This document shows positions 15,762-23,792 of a stretch of 25,894 bases of DNA, piece by piece. Positions within the stretch are counted from its first letter, which is position 1; each line of letters starts with the position of its first letter. The DNA is taken from IMG/VR virus record IMGVR_UViG_3300008459_000332, positions 1 through 25,894 of that record; one strand, given 5' to 3'. This DNA comes from a virus. The position numbers and the translations under genes were made by a program. A model generated the notes under the pieces. That model saw only the letters and a program-made list of their open reading frames with translations, searched no databases and had not been told where the DNA came from.

Positions 15762-17333
15762 TTAGTCTCCTGTATACTCGCCAGGCTTCTTGCTGGCATA
15801 ATAACCACCAGGAGAGCTCATATCCACTTTTTGTTCAGGAGATGGCTTCGGTGTTGGATTGCGTCTCTGTGAGGCTTTCTTAATACCTTTGATTAACTTA
15901 GCTTTCTTAGCTTCAGAAGATGCGTCTGATTTATCTCTTATAGTATCAAACTTTTTGTGAGCAGCAACCATGTAGTTGTGAGCCATGCCTTTGCTAACCT
16001 CATTCACTGTATCTTCTTTCATATTATTTTCAGCTCTCTTACGAATAGCTTTCGTCACTCCACCAATTGCTTTAATACTTTTCAACAAACCGGTTTGTGT
16101 CTTGCCTCTGGAAGGACCACTAGCAACTTTGTCAATGTAAGATGTTAATGTAGATGATTTCAATTCTTCGATTGGTTTTACTTCTTCATTTGTTTCCGAC
16201 ATCATATAATCTCGAACTGTGCTAATATAATCCGCACTCAAAGTAATCTTACTTTGAACCCATTCAGCCATATTAGTATCATCTTTTAACATATCGTGAA
16301 CGGCTTGCGCATTAGCAATAATAGACCTCAGTTGAGATTTAGCCATGTCACCCTCATAATCATACTCTCTAGGATCTTTAGCTTCTTTCATTGCTGCCAT
16401 GTTATCTACCAAGTTTGGATAAGGACGACCAGCAGCCTTAGCTCTGGCTTTTGCTGATGCTTTTTGTGCTGGAGTCATTGTAGAATGCTTCTTCTTAGGG
16501 TTTGGTTCATCCCAAACCTCTTCTTTAACTGTTTGACCAGGAGTTTCTTTCTTGTATACTTTAGCTAAGCTGTCAGAACCTTCTAAACGATCAGATGGTT
16601 CGGAATCTTGTTCTAAGTCAGCATCAATCTTCTTAGCTTCGCCAAGAGCAATGAAAGAATTTACACGGTTAAATGCTTTGTCTTTGTCACCTTCATACAA
16701 ACCACGAATGAAGACCATCTCTAAAACTTCTTCAGGAATATTGTGCTGAGAAGCTTTTGCTTCTAGCGCTATTATATCCTTTTCAGTGATTTGTTCAAAC
16801 ATACCAACAAGGTGGTCTAAGTTAAAATCATCACCCATGTTTAGCTGTCTGTTGCTAAGGTATGATTGGATTCCATGAACAGAACCACCTGATCTTACAG
16901 CTTGAAGTCTCTTGACATCAGCAGAGCGGAGACGAGGAATCATCCTCTTGGCCATTGATCTAATGAGGATTGCTTTCTTATCAACAATCTTATCAACTTG
17001 AATTTTATTAGATGGGGATAGGTGAGCGTACGCTGCACCTTGAGAGCCAGCAAGTCTTTTTCTCAACATAGTCTTAGCAATGCTGCTAGATCTTTGAGAT
17101 AGTTGTTGCTGTGAATGTAATTTGGTAGCAGATAACTGCTTGCGTCTGTGGAGTTTAGCCTGGACTCTACGCATCAACGAAGCGCGTTTGCGTCTCTGAG
17201 CAAGTTCAACTACACGCTCGTTGAGCTTATTGTTATCATCAACCGTCGTTGGGTTGAGAATAATTTGATCTGGTTTTGTGGCAATGGTCTTCAGCTTCTT
17301 AGCTGGTTTGCCGTCTATTTCATTTTTTTCCAT
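15762..17333 (-). CDS. Large basic internal virion/prohead-associated protein
   Basis: A 523-residue protein with several parts. The first 170 residues are strikingly Arg/Lys-rich (AQRRKRASLMRRVQAKLHRR), which suits binding of DNA or of the prohead core. A folded segment follows around 170-235. The middle carries an Ala/Lys-rich motif (TPAQKASAKARAKAAGRPYP, about 290-309). A helical domain (EYDYEGDMAKSQLRSI to DYISTVRDYM, about 330-375) and a second basic region end the protein. These modules recur in marine T4-like virion proteins as far as I recall. It is the first gene after an exact late promoter, with a GAGGA ribosome binding site. No enzyme motif is seen. Confidence 0.65.
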   Translation of the reverse strand: MEKNEIDGKPAKKLKTIATKPDQIILNPTTVDDNNKLNERVVELAQRRKRASLMRRVQAKLHRRKQLSATKLHSQQQLSQRSSSIAKTMLRKRLAGSQGAAYAHLSPSNKIQVDKIVDKKAILIRSMAKRMIPRLRSADVKRLQAVRSGGSVHGIQSYLSNRQLNMGDDFNLDHLVGMFEQITEKDIIALEAKASQHNIPEEVLEMVFIRGLYEGDKDKAFNRVNSFIALGEAKKIDADLEQDSEPSDRLEGSDSLAKVYKKETPGQTVKEEVWDEPNPKKKHSTMTPAQKASAKARAKAAGRPYPNLVDNMAAMKEAKDPREYDYEGDMAKSQLRSIIANAQAVHDMLKDDTNMAEWVQSKITLSADYISTVRDYMMSETNEEVKPIEELKSSTLTSYIDKVASGPSRGKTQTGLLKSIKAIGGVTKAIRKRAENNMKEDTVNEVSKGMAHNYMVAAHKKFDTIRDKSDASSEAKKAKLIKGIKKASQRRNPTPKPSPEQKVDMSSPGGYYASKKPGEYTGD

Positions 17334-17371
17334 TTGTTCCTCGCAGGTCTACCGTGGCCTTACTGCATGGG

Positions 17372-17379
17372 TATTTATA
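17372..17379 (-). promoter_or_regulatory. T4-type late promoter (exact TATAAATA)
   Basis: TATAAATA on the minus strand is the full T4 late consensus recognised by the gp55-type sigma factor. It overlaps the SOD stop codon and lies 38 bases upstream of the ATG at 17333, so it should start a late transcript through the virion genes below. Confidence 0.72.
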
Positions 17380-17911
17380 GTTTTTTATTTACAACATCCC
17401 AATTAATTATTTGCCAGATATTTTCTAAGTACTTTTTCTTGTTTGATTGATAGTCCAAGGCCCAAGCATGCTCCCACCAATCAACCAACAAAGCTATTCC
17501 ATCTTTTATTTCATGATTGACAATCGTCTTAATGTTTCCATCGACATCCATATAAACCCAACCAGATCCTTGGATCTTCATTGCAACAGTAGCAAACTCT
17601 TTTTTAAAATTTTCAAAAGAATTATATTTTTTGTTTATTAATTCTAAACTTTTACCTGAAGGCTTATTGTTTGGTTTAGGAGGCTGGAGTTGGGGAAAGA
17701 AGATGTTATGGAGAAAGGCACCAGCTTTATTGAATACAGGATCCCCTTCATTCTTATTGAATCTTTTAACATACCCACTAGCTAGCTCAGCATAATGATA
17801 ATCTATGGTGGCCTTACTCATGACGGGTTCAAGATCAGTTCTCTTATAAGGTAACTTCAGTAACTCTAAAGGCTGCTTGCCTTCTACCATTAGTTTAAAC
17901 GAATACAACAT
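17375..17911 (-). CDS. Fe/Mn-type superoxide dismutase
   Basis: A 178-residue member of the Fe/Mn superoxide dismutase family, converting superoxide to oxygen and peroxide. All four metal ligands can be placed: His39 (DYHYAE), His68 (FLHNIFF), Asp144 and His148 (DWWEHAW). Tyr47 occupies the gateway tyrosine position, and GSGWVYM and INWDVV match conserved family segments. The His pair that usually follows the first ligand (KHH) is replaced by ELA, so the substrate funnel differs from cellular enzymes. The residue where Mn enzymes carry an outer-sphere Gln reads VNH, so metal preference is open. The length is slightly below the usual 190-205. It has a GGAG ribosome binding site. Function as an active SOD is likely but the missing His pair is a caveat. 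Confidence 0.85.
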   Translation of the reverse strand: MLYSFKLMVEGKQPLELLKLPYKRTDLEPVMSKATIDYHYAELASGYVKRFNKNEGDPVFNKAGAFLHNIFFPQLQPPKPNNKPSGKSLELINKKYNSFENFKKEFATVAMKIQGSGWVYMDVDGNIKTIVNHEIKDGIALLVDWWEHAWALDYQSNKKKYLENIWQIINWDVVNKKL

Positions 17912-17912
17912 A

Positions 17913-18554
17913 TTAGCTCCAGATTACCATTTTGAATCTCTCTTTAGGGATTCCAAAAAAATTACACTTCCAATCACTTTGTTCAAAGAATCCCAAGTGA
18001 TGCCATTTATCTTTATGTAGGAGCATCTGCTCGCCAGCATGATCCCAGTCTATGTTAGCCAACTTAACTTCGATGTGCTGTTTAACATGCTCAATCTCTT
18101 CAAACTCAAACCCATCATACTCCCAGTGAAGTACTTCAAATGAATTGCCTTGTCTATCTACATAATCCATACTGAAATCCAATCCCCACTTAGGACGGAT
18201 TGCAATTATTTTATGCAATAAAGGAAGTTTATCAGCCCAAAGTTTTAGTTGCTCAAGTGCTTCACCTGAATATCCTTTACGCTCAAACAACACACTATGA
18301 TTGAGAACTGCACCTTCTATTCTAACAAACTGAGTGAACCAGTCTTGCTTTAAAGTCTGGTGGTGTTCTCTATGCTTCTTAGACTTTTTAAAATTACCAT
18401 AAGCAAAGTGTTGCTCAATAACAGTTAAGTCATATCCATTTTGATCAAATAAGTCAACGTCTTCGTATGTTGGTTCATACAACAACTTGGATATTGGCTT
18501 GCTCCAATAACCTTCCGGATCGAATTGATTGTCAGAAAGAATGACTGAGTTCAT
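17913..18554 (-). CDS. Conserved-looking phage protein of unknown function
   Basis: A 213-residue soluble protein rich in His, Trp and aromatic residues. Recognisable patches include KHREHHQTL, FSMDYVDRQGNSFEVLHWEYDG and KDKWHHLGFFEQSDWKCNFFG. The layout suggests a compact alpha/beta fold and the many histidines could bind metal, but I do not recognise a family. It begins within the end of the frameshifted mini-gene and is followed after one base by the SOD gene, so all three are likely co-translated. Confidence 0.62.
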   Translation of the reverse strand: MNSVILSDNQFDPEGYWSKPISKLLYEPTYEDVDLFDQNGYDLTVIEQHFAYGNFKKSKKHREHHQTLKQDWFTQFVRIEGAVLNHSVLFERKGYSGEALEQLKLWADKLPLLHKIIAIRPKWGLDFSMDYVDRQGNSFEVLHWEYDGFEFEEIEHVKQHIEVKLANIDWDHAGEQMLLHKDKWHHLGFFEQSDWKCNFFGIPKERFKMVIWS

Positions 18555-18676
18555 TTTTGTTAGTGTCCCACTTATGTTCTAGCAGTTGGCGTGCTGCTAT
18601 GTAGTAGGCAGGGACTCTCCTTTTACCACTTATAACGCAAAGGTCCTAAGGTAGTGGTAAGTTTATAAACTTTCAT
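18532..18676 (-). CDS. Mini-gene split between two frames, candidate +1 frameshift
   Basis: The fibre stop overlaps an ATG as TAATG (18674-18678), which opens a 17-codon frame reading [17 protein letters not shown] and ending with TAA at 18623-18625. Moving one base forward at that stop opens a second frame that begins KRRVPAYYIAARQLLEHKWD and ends with TGA at 18532-18534, 23 bases inside the next gene. The second frame has no start codon of its own and looks strongly protein-like. A joined product would have 47 residues. The TAA lies in one arm of an 8-bp stem (18623-18630 with 18653-18660), and a 6-bp hairpin (18580-18585 with 18594-18599) lies downstream. Programmed frameshift, a real mutation, or an assembly error in the TAAAA run are all possible. 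Confidence 0.5.
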
Positions 18677-20610
18677 TATGCTGGCCTCAACATGCAACCG
18701 TTGAACCAGGTGATTGACGGATTGTTTACAGCTGTGAGGTCTCTATTGGCACCAGCACCGTGCTGGACCGCAATTTCAAAATAATCACCAGTCCCGTTAG
18801 CATAAACAACAGAACTGACCTGCATTGCCCACCAATCATCTATAGTCAAAGCAACGCCTCTCGAATTCCACCCACGCTTGTATTCAGAACCATTCTTCCA
18901 AATTACAATCATCATCTCACCAGTACCACTTCCATTACTGAAACGCACCTCAGCATTGAGCTGATAGTAACCTGCAACAGTTGGAGTGAAGCGAGAGTTA
19001 GCGTAATTGCTATTTGTGTCGAATTCTTCAGCCTGGAACAAAACTTTGGTTTGTGTATCGGTAGGAATCGTTTGCTGGACTCCCTGAGCATAAGCACTGA
19101 AGGCTGGACCTAGTGAGACGGTTCCTGTGGCTCCTTGAGCTCCCTGTACGCCTTGATAACCTTGAGCTCCCTGCACACCTTGAGCACCTTGGCTACCTAC
19201 CGAACCCTGTACACCTTGATATCCTTGTGGACCTACTTGTGTATATGTTACCTGTGTCAAAGTTGCAATGACGGAAGGGATTGCTGGATGACCACCGTTC
19301 GCAGCGATGTGTTCAATAAAAATGTTGGCATTATCTGACATCCAATAGATTTCCAAATAATCATTTGGACTTAGTGAATAAACCCAATTCCAAGCTGCAA
19401 CAATATAAGGACTATTTGTATTAACAATTACCTTTGTTGCTGAATCAGCAAGATCCGCACCATTCTTTCTTAACCAAATATCTACAGTAATTCCATTCCC
19501 GCCCCCACCAGAGTTATACAGCTGAGCAGAAAATTGAAGATTGTACACGCCACCGTAAGCTACTGTGATTTGGGAATTAGAAACAATTGAAACATTGGTA
19601 GCTTCATCTGTCACACGCAACAGCATTGGTGTTGGTGTATCTTCAAGACTAACTGCCTGATCAATACTATCGTGGAAGGCACCGTAATTTGCAATAGTTC
19701 CACCAGCACCAGTTTGACCGGTTGAACCCTGCACTCCTTGTGCACCCTGAACACCCTGTGCTCCCTGAACGCCTTGACTACCTACTGAACCCTGGGCACC
19801 TGTAGAGCCTTGAACACCTTGTGCTCCTTGAGCACCTGTAGAACCTTGAACACCCTGGGCTCCTTGTACACCTTGTGATCCAGAACCGGTAGCACCTTGA
19901 ACACCCTGGGCTCCTGTAGATCCTTGGACGCCTTGAAAACCCTGAGCTCCGACAGCTCCTTGAACTCCTTGAGCACCTTGAACTCCTTGATAACCTTGAT
20001 AACCTTGAGCACCAGTTCCACCACCGCCTGTTGCATCAGCATTGATCCACTTACCAGTAGCTTCATCATAAGTCAACACTTGAGTGTCTGTAGGATTAGT
20101 TATCCTCACATCGTCCTGGTCACGCAACCTAACAGCACCACCGCCACCCATTTGTGAGTGACGTTGTGCAAATCTATGGAAGTCTGTGATTGACTTCTTA
20201 ATGTAATCGAGCTCTTTACGCAATGAAGGAGGAACAATGTCTTCTTTCTTTGGCTTTTCTTTTGCAATCTTTTCTACAGCTGGTGTTGCAAACACTGATG
20301 CTGGGATTTCTGGCTCTTCCTGTTTAGCATCTTCAACCAATTGTTCTTTTGCTTCTTCAAGTTCTTTGCTAACTTGTTCAATAATTGCTTGCTGCTCAGC
20401 TACTTGATACTTGGATAGAGTAACACTCATGTTCTCTATCAGCTGGTCTTCTTTCTTCTTGATATCTTCTAAGATATCCTCAGCGCCCAAAGACTTAGAG
20501 AGGCTGGCAAGCATCCTCTCTTCTTTCAATCTCTTTTGTTCCAACTCCTCAAAGGTGCTCTCTGCACCCAAGATCTTTGCGAAGTTAGCTAAAAACTTTT
20601 TCTCATCCAT
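18676..20610 (-). CDS. Collagen-like fibre protein with C1q/TNF-like domains
   Basis: A 644-residue protein. Residues 1-150 are Glu/Lys-rich and likely coiled coil. Residues 160-195 ([17 protein letters not shown]) form a short module common in phage fibres. Residues 200-303 are Gly-X-Y triplets (mostly GAQ, GVQ, GYQ, GST), broken once near 242-244. Residues 305-455 are a beta-sandwich-like domain with YNLQFSAQL and DIWLRKNG. Residues 460-498 are a second collagen-like block. Residues 500-644 are a second beta-sandwich ([16 protein letters not shown]) resembling C1q/TNF heads. It probably forms a trimeric virion appendage that binds the host. The triplets are Gln-rich and almost free of proline, so triple-helix stability must come from something other than proline or hydroxyproline. 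Confidence 0.8.
   Translation of the reverse strand: MDEKKFLANFAKILGAESTFEELEQKRLKEERMLASLSKSLGAEDILEDIKKKEDQLIENMSVTLSKYQVAEQQAIIEQVSKELEEAKEQLVEDAKQEEPEIPASVFATPAVEKIAKEKPKKEDIVPPSLRKELDYIKKSITDFHRFAQRHSQMGGGGAVRLRDQDDVRITNPTDTQVLTYDEATGKWINADATGGGGTGAQGYQGYQGVQGAQGVQGAVGAQGFQGVQGSTGAQGVQGATGSGSQGVQGAQGVQGSTGAQGAQGVQGSTGAQGSVGSQGVQGAQGVQGAQGVQGSTGQTGAGGTIANYGAFHDSIDQAVSLEDTPTPMLLRVTDEATNVSIVSNSQITVAYGGVYNLQFSAQLYNSGGGGNGITVDIWLRKNGADLADSATKVIVNTNSPYIVAAWNWVYSLSPNDYLEIYWMSDNANIFIEHIAANGGHPAIPSVIATLTQVTYTQVGPQGYQGVQGSVGSQGAQGVQGAQGYQGVQGAQGATGTVSLGPAFSAYAQGVQQTIPTDTQTKVLFQAEEFDTNSNYANSRFTPTVAGYYQLNAEVRFSNGSGTGEMMIVIWKNGSEYKRGWNSRGVALTIDDWWAMQVSSVVYANGTGDYFEIAVQHGAGANRDLTAVNNPSITWFNGCMLRPA
19117..19233 (-). 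repeat. Collagen-type coding repeat, second block
   Basis: About thirteen tandem 9-base units encoding Gly-X-Gln or Gly-X-Thr/Val triplets of the fibre protein (residues 460-498). The units are near copies of each other, so the block could expand, contract or recombine with the first block. Confidence 0.75.
19702..20013 (-). repeat. Collagen-type coding repeat, main block
   Basis: About thirty-four tandem 9-base units encoding Gly-X-Y triplets (residues 200-303), with higher-order repeats such as [10 protein letters not shown] occurring several times. One unit is short by one residue near 242-244, a natural break in the triple helix. Strong self-similarity makes it a likely site of length variation and of assembly error. 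Confidence 0.78.
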
Positions 20611-22426
20611 GCTTAAAGAATTTCATAAACGATAACGATTCAGTCAGACCCATTCCCTTGCGCACATCATTGTACATCTCTTTGGAGTGCTTCTCTGGTA
20701 CGTGATGTGGAACACCTTTTTTAAATTCAGCAAAGTTGCCCTTCTTAGCATGCTCACGCATCTTAGAAGCAGACATTCCTTCTGTACCTTCAGCATCAGG
20801 ATCTCTCTCACCAGAAGATTGTACATCAACCTTATCGAAATTAAAATGACCGTGGGCTGCTTTGACACCGTTATACTTATGGATCAGCTTTTTATATTCA
20901 TCTACGCGATCCGAGCCAGCAACCATTGTAACGTGTTTGTAACCTTGCTCATGCAATTTAGCTAGGTGGTGCAAGAATGTAGGAGCTTCTTTTGTTGCAG
21001 CTTCAGTAGGAGTGTTTGGAAAAAAGTTCTTAACATGCTTCAACTTTTGTGCTGCCGTCAATGGGTTCTTAGCAGAGTCCTGTGAGTGAGAAACAACCAG
21101 CTTAACATCGCCACCTTTATCTTTTGCAACATCATGCATCTTCTGAACCACTTTCTCGTGGCCAGTTGTAGGTGGGTTCATTCTACCAAAAGCAAACGTA
21201 ACGTGCTTGTTTGCAGTCTCTGGTTTTTTCTCAGCAGCTTGCTTAGCATTCTTAGACTTTAAAGCATTCAGTCTGTTAAACTCTTCACGGTCATTCAACT
21301 TAGAAGGACGGTTGTTAACAGATATCACAGTGCCTTCTGTCTTAACAGGAGTATCACCAACATGAGTCTCAAACTTAGCTGACTGGTTGAAGTTCTTAAC
21401 AAGCATGTTCTTAGCTTTGACTAAGTGCTTGTGTGTTTCAATCAATGCATCAAAGTGAGCTTTGTGCGTATCGACGTGCTTCATAGCAACATTGTGTTGA
21501 GCAAGCTTAGCAGCCTTAACAGCTGGTGTCTTTACTTTGTCAATTTCTTTCTTAGCCTTGTCAGTAGACCACTTCTTGTATCCTTCTGTTGTTGGGCTTC
21601 CTTGAGCATTGATTGTCTGGTTGAGGTAGGACTTAAAAGTGGCATGGTGCTTTTCAACTTCCGCAGGTGGTTCGTGATTAACACTCTTATAAGCATTGTC
21701 GGCTTTCTTCAATTCGTTTTGGAACTTGGTTTGCTCAGCTGGTGTATACTTCTTAGGATCAATGTGCTGACCAGGAAGGATAGCATGAACGTCGTGATGC
21801 TCTGATAAGTCACTCAGATCAGGATTGTACTCTGCTTTAAGATCCTCAAAGTTCTTGCCTTTGTATCTTGTGTGAATAGCAACACCAAACTTGGCTTTGG
21901 TAATCTTCTTACCTTCTTCACTGTTCTTGTCAGTGGAGTATGTGATTGTGTTAGGAGTGAAGTGGTGCTTGTTACCTTTAGTAGTCACATCGCTGTTCTT
22001 ACCTTCTTTGGTGTACATCACATCACCCTGATAGATCTCACCCTTGGATGATTTCTTCTTAGGCATAATCTTAGGAAGGTGCTTAAGAGATGACTTTAAC
22101 TTAGCAACTAAACCAGGAGCATGTCCGTGGTTCTTTTCAATATCAGCTTCTGTGTAATTGATCTTTGGATTTGCATTAAAAGCAGACTTGGATGCAACAA
22201 AGAATCTACCTGTTTCAGGATGATGTCCAAATACAATAGAAGGAGAGCCGTCATACTTCTCAGACGTCTTAGCTTCCGTTTCCTTACCAGACAGGACATG
22301 ATGAGCCTGCATTAAGGAATTAACAGCGTGATGGTAGCCAGCATAGCCAGCATTCAGCATGTGATCTTCTGGGTGCTCTAAATGGGTTAGTTTTGATTCG
22401 TCTGCGGCTTCTGTAATGCTTCTCAT
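20603..22426 (-). CDS. Fusion of KxDG nucleotidyltransferase-like domain and nucleotidylyltransferase domain
   Basis: The open frame reaches 22489 (628 residues); I prefer the ATG at 22426 (607 residues), because a sigma70-type promoter occupies the codons before it. Long-form numbering follows. The N-terminal part has [11 protein letters not shown] with Lys78 and Gly81, the motif I pattern of ATP-dependent ligases and capping enzymes, and [11 protein letters not shown] (149-159), which could be motif III. A Lys/His-rich helical linker spans about 240-425. The C-terminal part has [12 protein letters not shown] (434-445), the TxGH-type nucleotide-binding motif of NMN adenylyltransferase-like enzymes, and SASKMRE (573-579) as the second phosphate-binding motif. 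It could join an RNA or DNA end activity with nucleotide or NAD handling. The substrate is unknown. The gene overlaps the fibre gene by eight bases. Confidence 0.72.
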   Translation of the reverse strand: MRSITEAADESKLTHLEHPEDHMLNAGYAGYHHAVNSLMQAHHVLSGKETEAKTSEKYDGSPSIVFGHHPETGRFFVASKSAFNANPKINYTEADIEKNHGHAPGLVAKLKSSLKHLPKIMPKKKSSKGEIYQGDVMYTKEGKNSDVTTKGNKHHFTPNTITYSTDKNSEEGKKITKAKFGVAIHTRYKGKNFEDLKAEYNPDLSDLSEHHDVHAILPGQHIDPKKYTPAEQTKFQNELKKADNAYKSVNHEPPAEVEKHHATFKSYLNQTINAQGSPTTEGYKKWSTDKAKKEIDKVKTPAVKAAKLAQHNVAMKHVDTHKAHFDALIETHKHLVKAKNMLVKNFNQSAKFETHVGDTPVKTEGTVISVNNRPSKLNDREEFNRLNALKSKNAKQAAEKKPETANKHVTFAFGRMNPPTTGHEKVVQKMHDVAKDKGGDVKLVVSHSQDSAKNPLTAAQKLKHVKNFFPNTPTEAATKEAPTFLHHLAKLHEQGYKHVTMVAGSDRVDEYKKLIHKYNGVKAAHGHFNFDKVDVQSSGERDPDAEGTEGMSASKMREHAKKGNFAEFKKGVPHHVPEKHSKEMYNDVRKGMGLTESLSFMKFFKHG

Positions 22427-22433
22427 ATAGCCT

Positions 22434-22462
22434 ATTATACCCGAAATCCCCGAGTTGGTCAA
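22434..22462 (-). promoter_or_regulatory. Strong sigma70-type promoter at the start of the fusion gene
   Basis: On the minus strand TTGACC (22457-22462) and a perfect TATAAT (22434-22439) are separated by exactly 17 bases. Transcription would begin near 22427, next to the ATG at 22426, so the transcript would be leaderless or nearly so. This also argues that codons upstream of that ATG are not translated. Confidence 0.6.
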
Positions 22463-22491
22463 TATAGCACTTTCTAGTTGGTTTATCATAA

Positions 22492-23226
22492 TTAGAATCT
22501 TATAATTTCTGCATTGCTGGGGGTTTTATCAATAACAACTATCCTACCAGCACTGTCACCTCTTGATGGTGACTTTCCGTAAATCTTAGGAATACCCTTT
22601 GCATCCTTAGCTGTAGGGTCAAATCTTTGATCCTCTCTACGAGCTCTCAATCTAAAATAAAGATCGTGATCTTTAGCATACTTAACAGAAGGAATCAACT
22701 GACCGTTGCTAAATGTAAGAACATTTTCGTTGGCATCATACTTTGCGGTTACATCCATTTTACCGATGTACATATAATCGATGGGACCACCCATAGCTTT
22801 ATTTCCAACGACTATCTTGACCTTTTCGGAATCCCCAATTTTACCGTAAACATCTGGAACCTTGTCGCCGGGCCTGAGTTTCTTTTTAGAAACAAGGTGC
22901 TTGTGAGCAGACTTCATATATTTGTTTGTAATTCCGGGTACGGCAAGCTCTAAGCCTTTCAATCCACCACCGGCCAAGGAAGGAGCTGATTCACCTTTTA
23001 AAGAGAGATTTATGGGTTCTTTTTTATTGTGAACAAAAATCTGCACATCCGTATAAGGCTCAGAACCGCTGGTTTGTCTACCTGTAAACTTTTCAGCGTT
23101 GATAACACCCTCAATGGTTACTTTACCAGCAACAATTGTAACAGGGTTGTTTTTATTTTTCTTTACAGAATCTTTAATTGCTTTGACAACAGCAGTTTCT
23201 TGTCGTTCAGCGGATGCGCCAGCCAT
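22492..23226 (-). CDS. Conserved-looking protein of unknown function, possible nuclease fold
   Basis: A 244-residue soluble protein. The central segment SGSEPYTDVQIFVHNKKEPI followed by NLSLKGESAPSLAGGGL is the best candidate for an active site: Asp followed some 13 residues later by SLK resembles the core of PD-(D/E)xK nucleases, but this is a weak pattern match. The C-terminal third contains YFRLRARREDQRFDP and a basic Ser/Gly stretch. It has a GGAGG ribosome binding site and a late-promoter-like CATAAATA directly upstream. A virion role is equally possible. Confidence 0.55.
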   Translation of the reverse strand: MAGASAERQETAVVKAIKDSVKKNKNNPVTIVAGKVTIEGVINAEKFTGRQTSGSEPYTDVQIFVHNKKEPINLSLKGESAPSLAGGGLKGLELAVPGITNKYMKSAHKHLVSKKKLRPGDKVPDVYGKIGDSEKVKIVVGNKAMGGPIDYMYIGKMDVTAKYDANENVLTFSNGQLIPSVKYAKDHDLYFRLRARREDQRFDPTAKDAKGIPKIYGKSPSRGDSAGRIVVIDKTPSNAEIIRF

Positions 23227-23246
23227 ATCTTTCCTCCATTAGGAGA

Positions 23247-23254
23247 TATTTATG
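23247..23254 (-). promoter_or_regulatory. T4-like late promoter variant (CATAAATA)
   Basis: CATAAATA on the minus strand is one base from the T4 late consensus and lies 20 bases upstream of the ATG at 23226. It overlaps the stop codon of the small gene above. The same octamer occurs at 25381-25388. Confidence 0.42.
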
Positions 23255-23453
23255 TGCTGTGGTTTTCGATCCAGTACTCAATATGGAGGGCTGCGTCCAT
23301 CTCATTGCTAAAGTAATTGATTATCGTAGCACCATTATTAATGTTTGTCATAACAACGCAAATACTTTCATTCAAAGAACTGGCCTTGACAACCCAATTC
23401 CTGCAAAGGATTGGTCGGAACGAAACTAATTTTTCTGTGGATTGTGATGACAA
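23250..23453 (-). CDS. Small protein with TTG start, function unknown
   Basis: A 67-residue protein filling the gap between the HAD gene and the gene at 22492-23226. The start is TTG at 23453 with GGAG five bases upstream; no ATG is available at a suitable place. The sequence reads as a compact alpha/beta protein (ICVVMTNINNGATIINYFSN, then DAALHIEYWIEN) and does not look like a random frame. No family is recognised. A TCTAAATA sequence at 23475-23482 could be a weak late promoter for it. Confidence 0.5.
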   Translation of the reverse strand: MSSQSTEKLVSFRPILCRNWVVKASSLNESICVVMTNINNGATIINYFSNEMDAALHIEYWIENHST

Positions 23454-23477
23454 CTCAGCTCCCGTAGTTCTTATTAT

Positions 23478-23792
23478 TTAGAATACGGGTGGGAGGTCTC
23501 TAGCATTTATTGCTTTATCATCAATCCAAACATCGTAGCTGGGTTTACCGCACTTAACAGTATGATATTTGCAACCCCACTTATCCAACTGGCTCTTGGT
23601 TAAATCCAGCCAATCAATACCAGAAGATGATCCACGAGCAGTCCAATAATGGATTACGTGTCCCTGATCCCAAAGCAGATTAATATAATCAATCCGCTCA
23701 GGCATTGGTTTTGAGTTTTCGTAATCCTGGTTACCAAACTTATCCGGTTCTGTAACACAAATTGTATTATCAATGTCAACAATATAAATCAT
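23478..23792 (-). CDS. HAD-superfamily phosphatase-like protein
   Basis: A 104-residue minimal HAD-like protein. Motif I is DIDNTIC with nucleophile Asp6 and acid/base Asp8. Motif II is the Thr in YWTARG. A lysine in KCGKPSYD and the acidic pair in VWIDDKAIN supply motifs III and IV. No cap domain is present, so the substrate may be large or a nucleic acid end. Similar small HAD proteins occur in T4-like phages. Its ATG overlaps the preceding stop (ATGA). Confidence 0.8.
   Translation of the reverse strand: MIYIVDIDNTICVTEPDKFGNQDYENSKPMPERIDYINLLWDQGHVIHYWTARGSSSGIDWLDLTKSQLDKWGCKYHTVKCGKPSYDVWIDDKAINARDLPPVF

Noticed and set aside
18636-18656. Plus strand contains GGTCCTAAGGTAG, identical to a highly conserved 23S rRNA stretch (the region cut by I-CeuI), with TATAACG just before it.
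   Set aside because: The match is only 13 bases, the TATAACG is displaced by four extra bases, no other rRNA sequence flanks it, and the minus strand here encodes the mini-gene peptide. Chance is the simplest reading.
19702-20013. Tandem repeats that might be a CRISPR array or a minisatellite.
   Set aside because: Units are 9 bases, in frame and encode Gly-X-Y triplets; there are no spacers.
19782-20157. Alternative long ORFs on both strands across the collagen-coding region.
   Set aside because: They are repetitive shadows of the 9-base repeat, with low-complexity Leu/Ser/Thr or Val/Lys composition.
18676-20610. Collagen-like fibre as substrate of the phage prolyl-hydroxylase-like oxygenases.
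   Set aside because: The Gly-X-Y blocks contain almost no proline, so hydroxyproline cannot be their main product.
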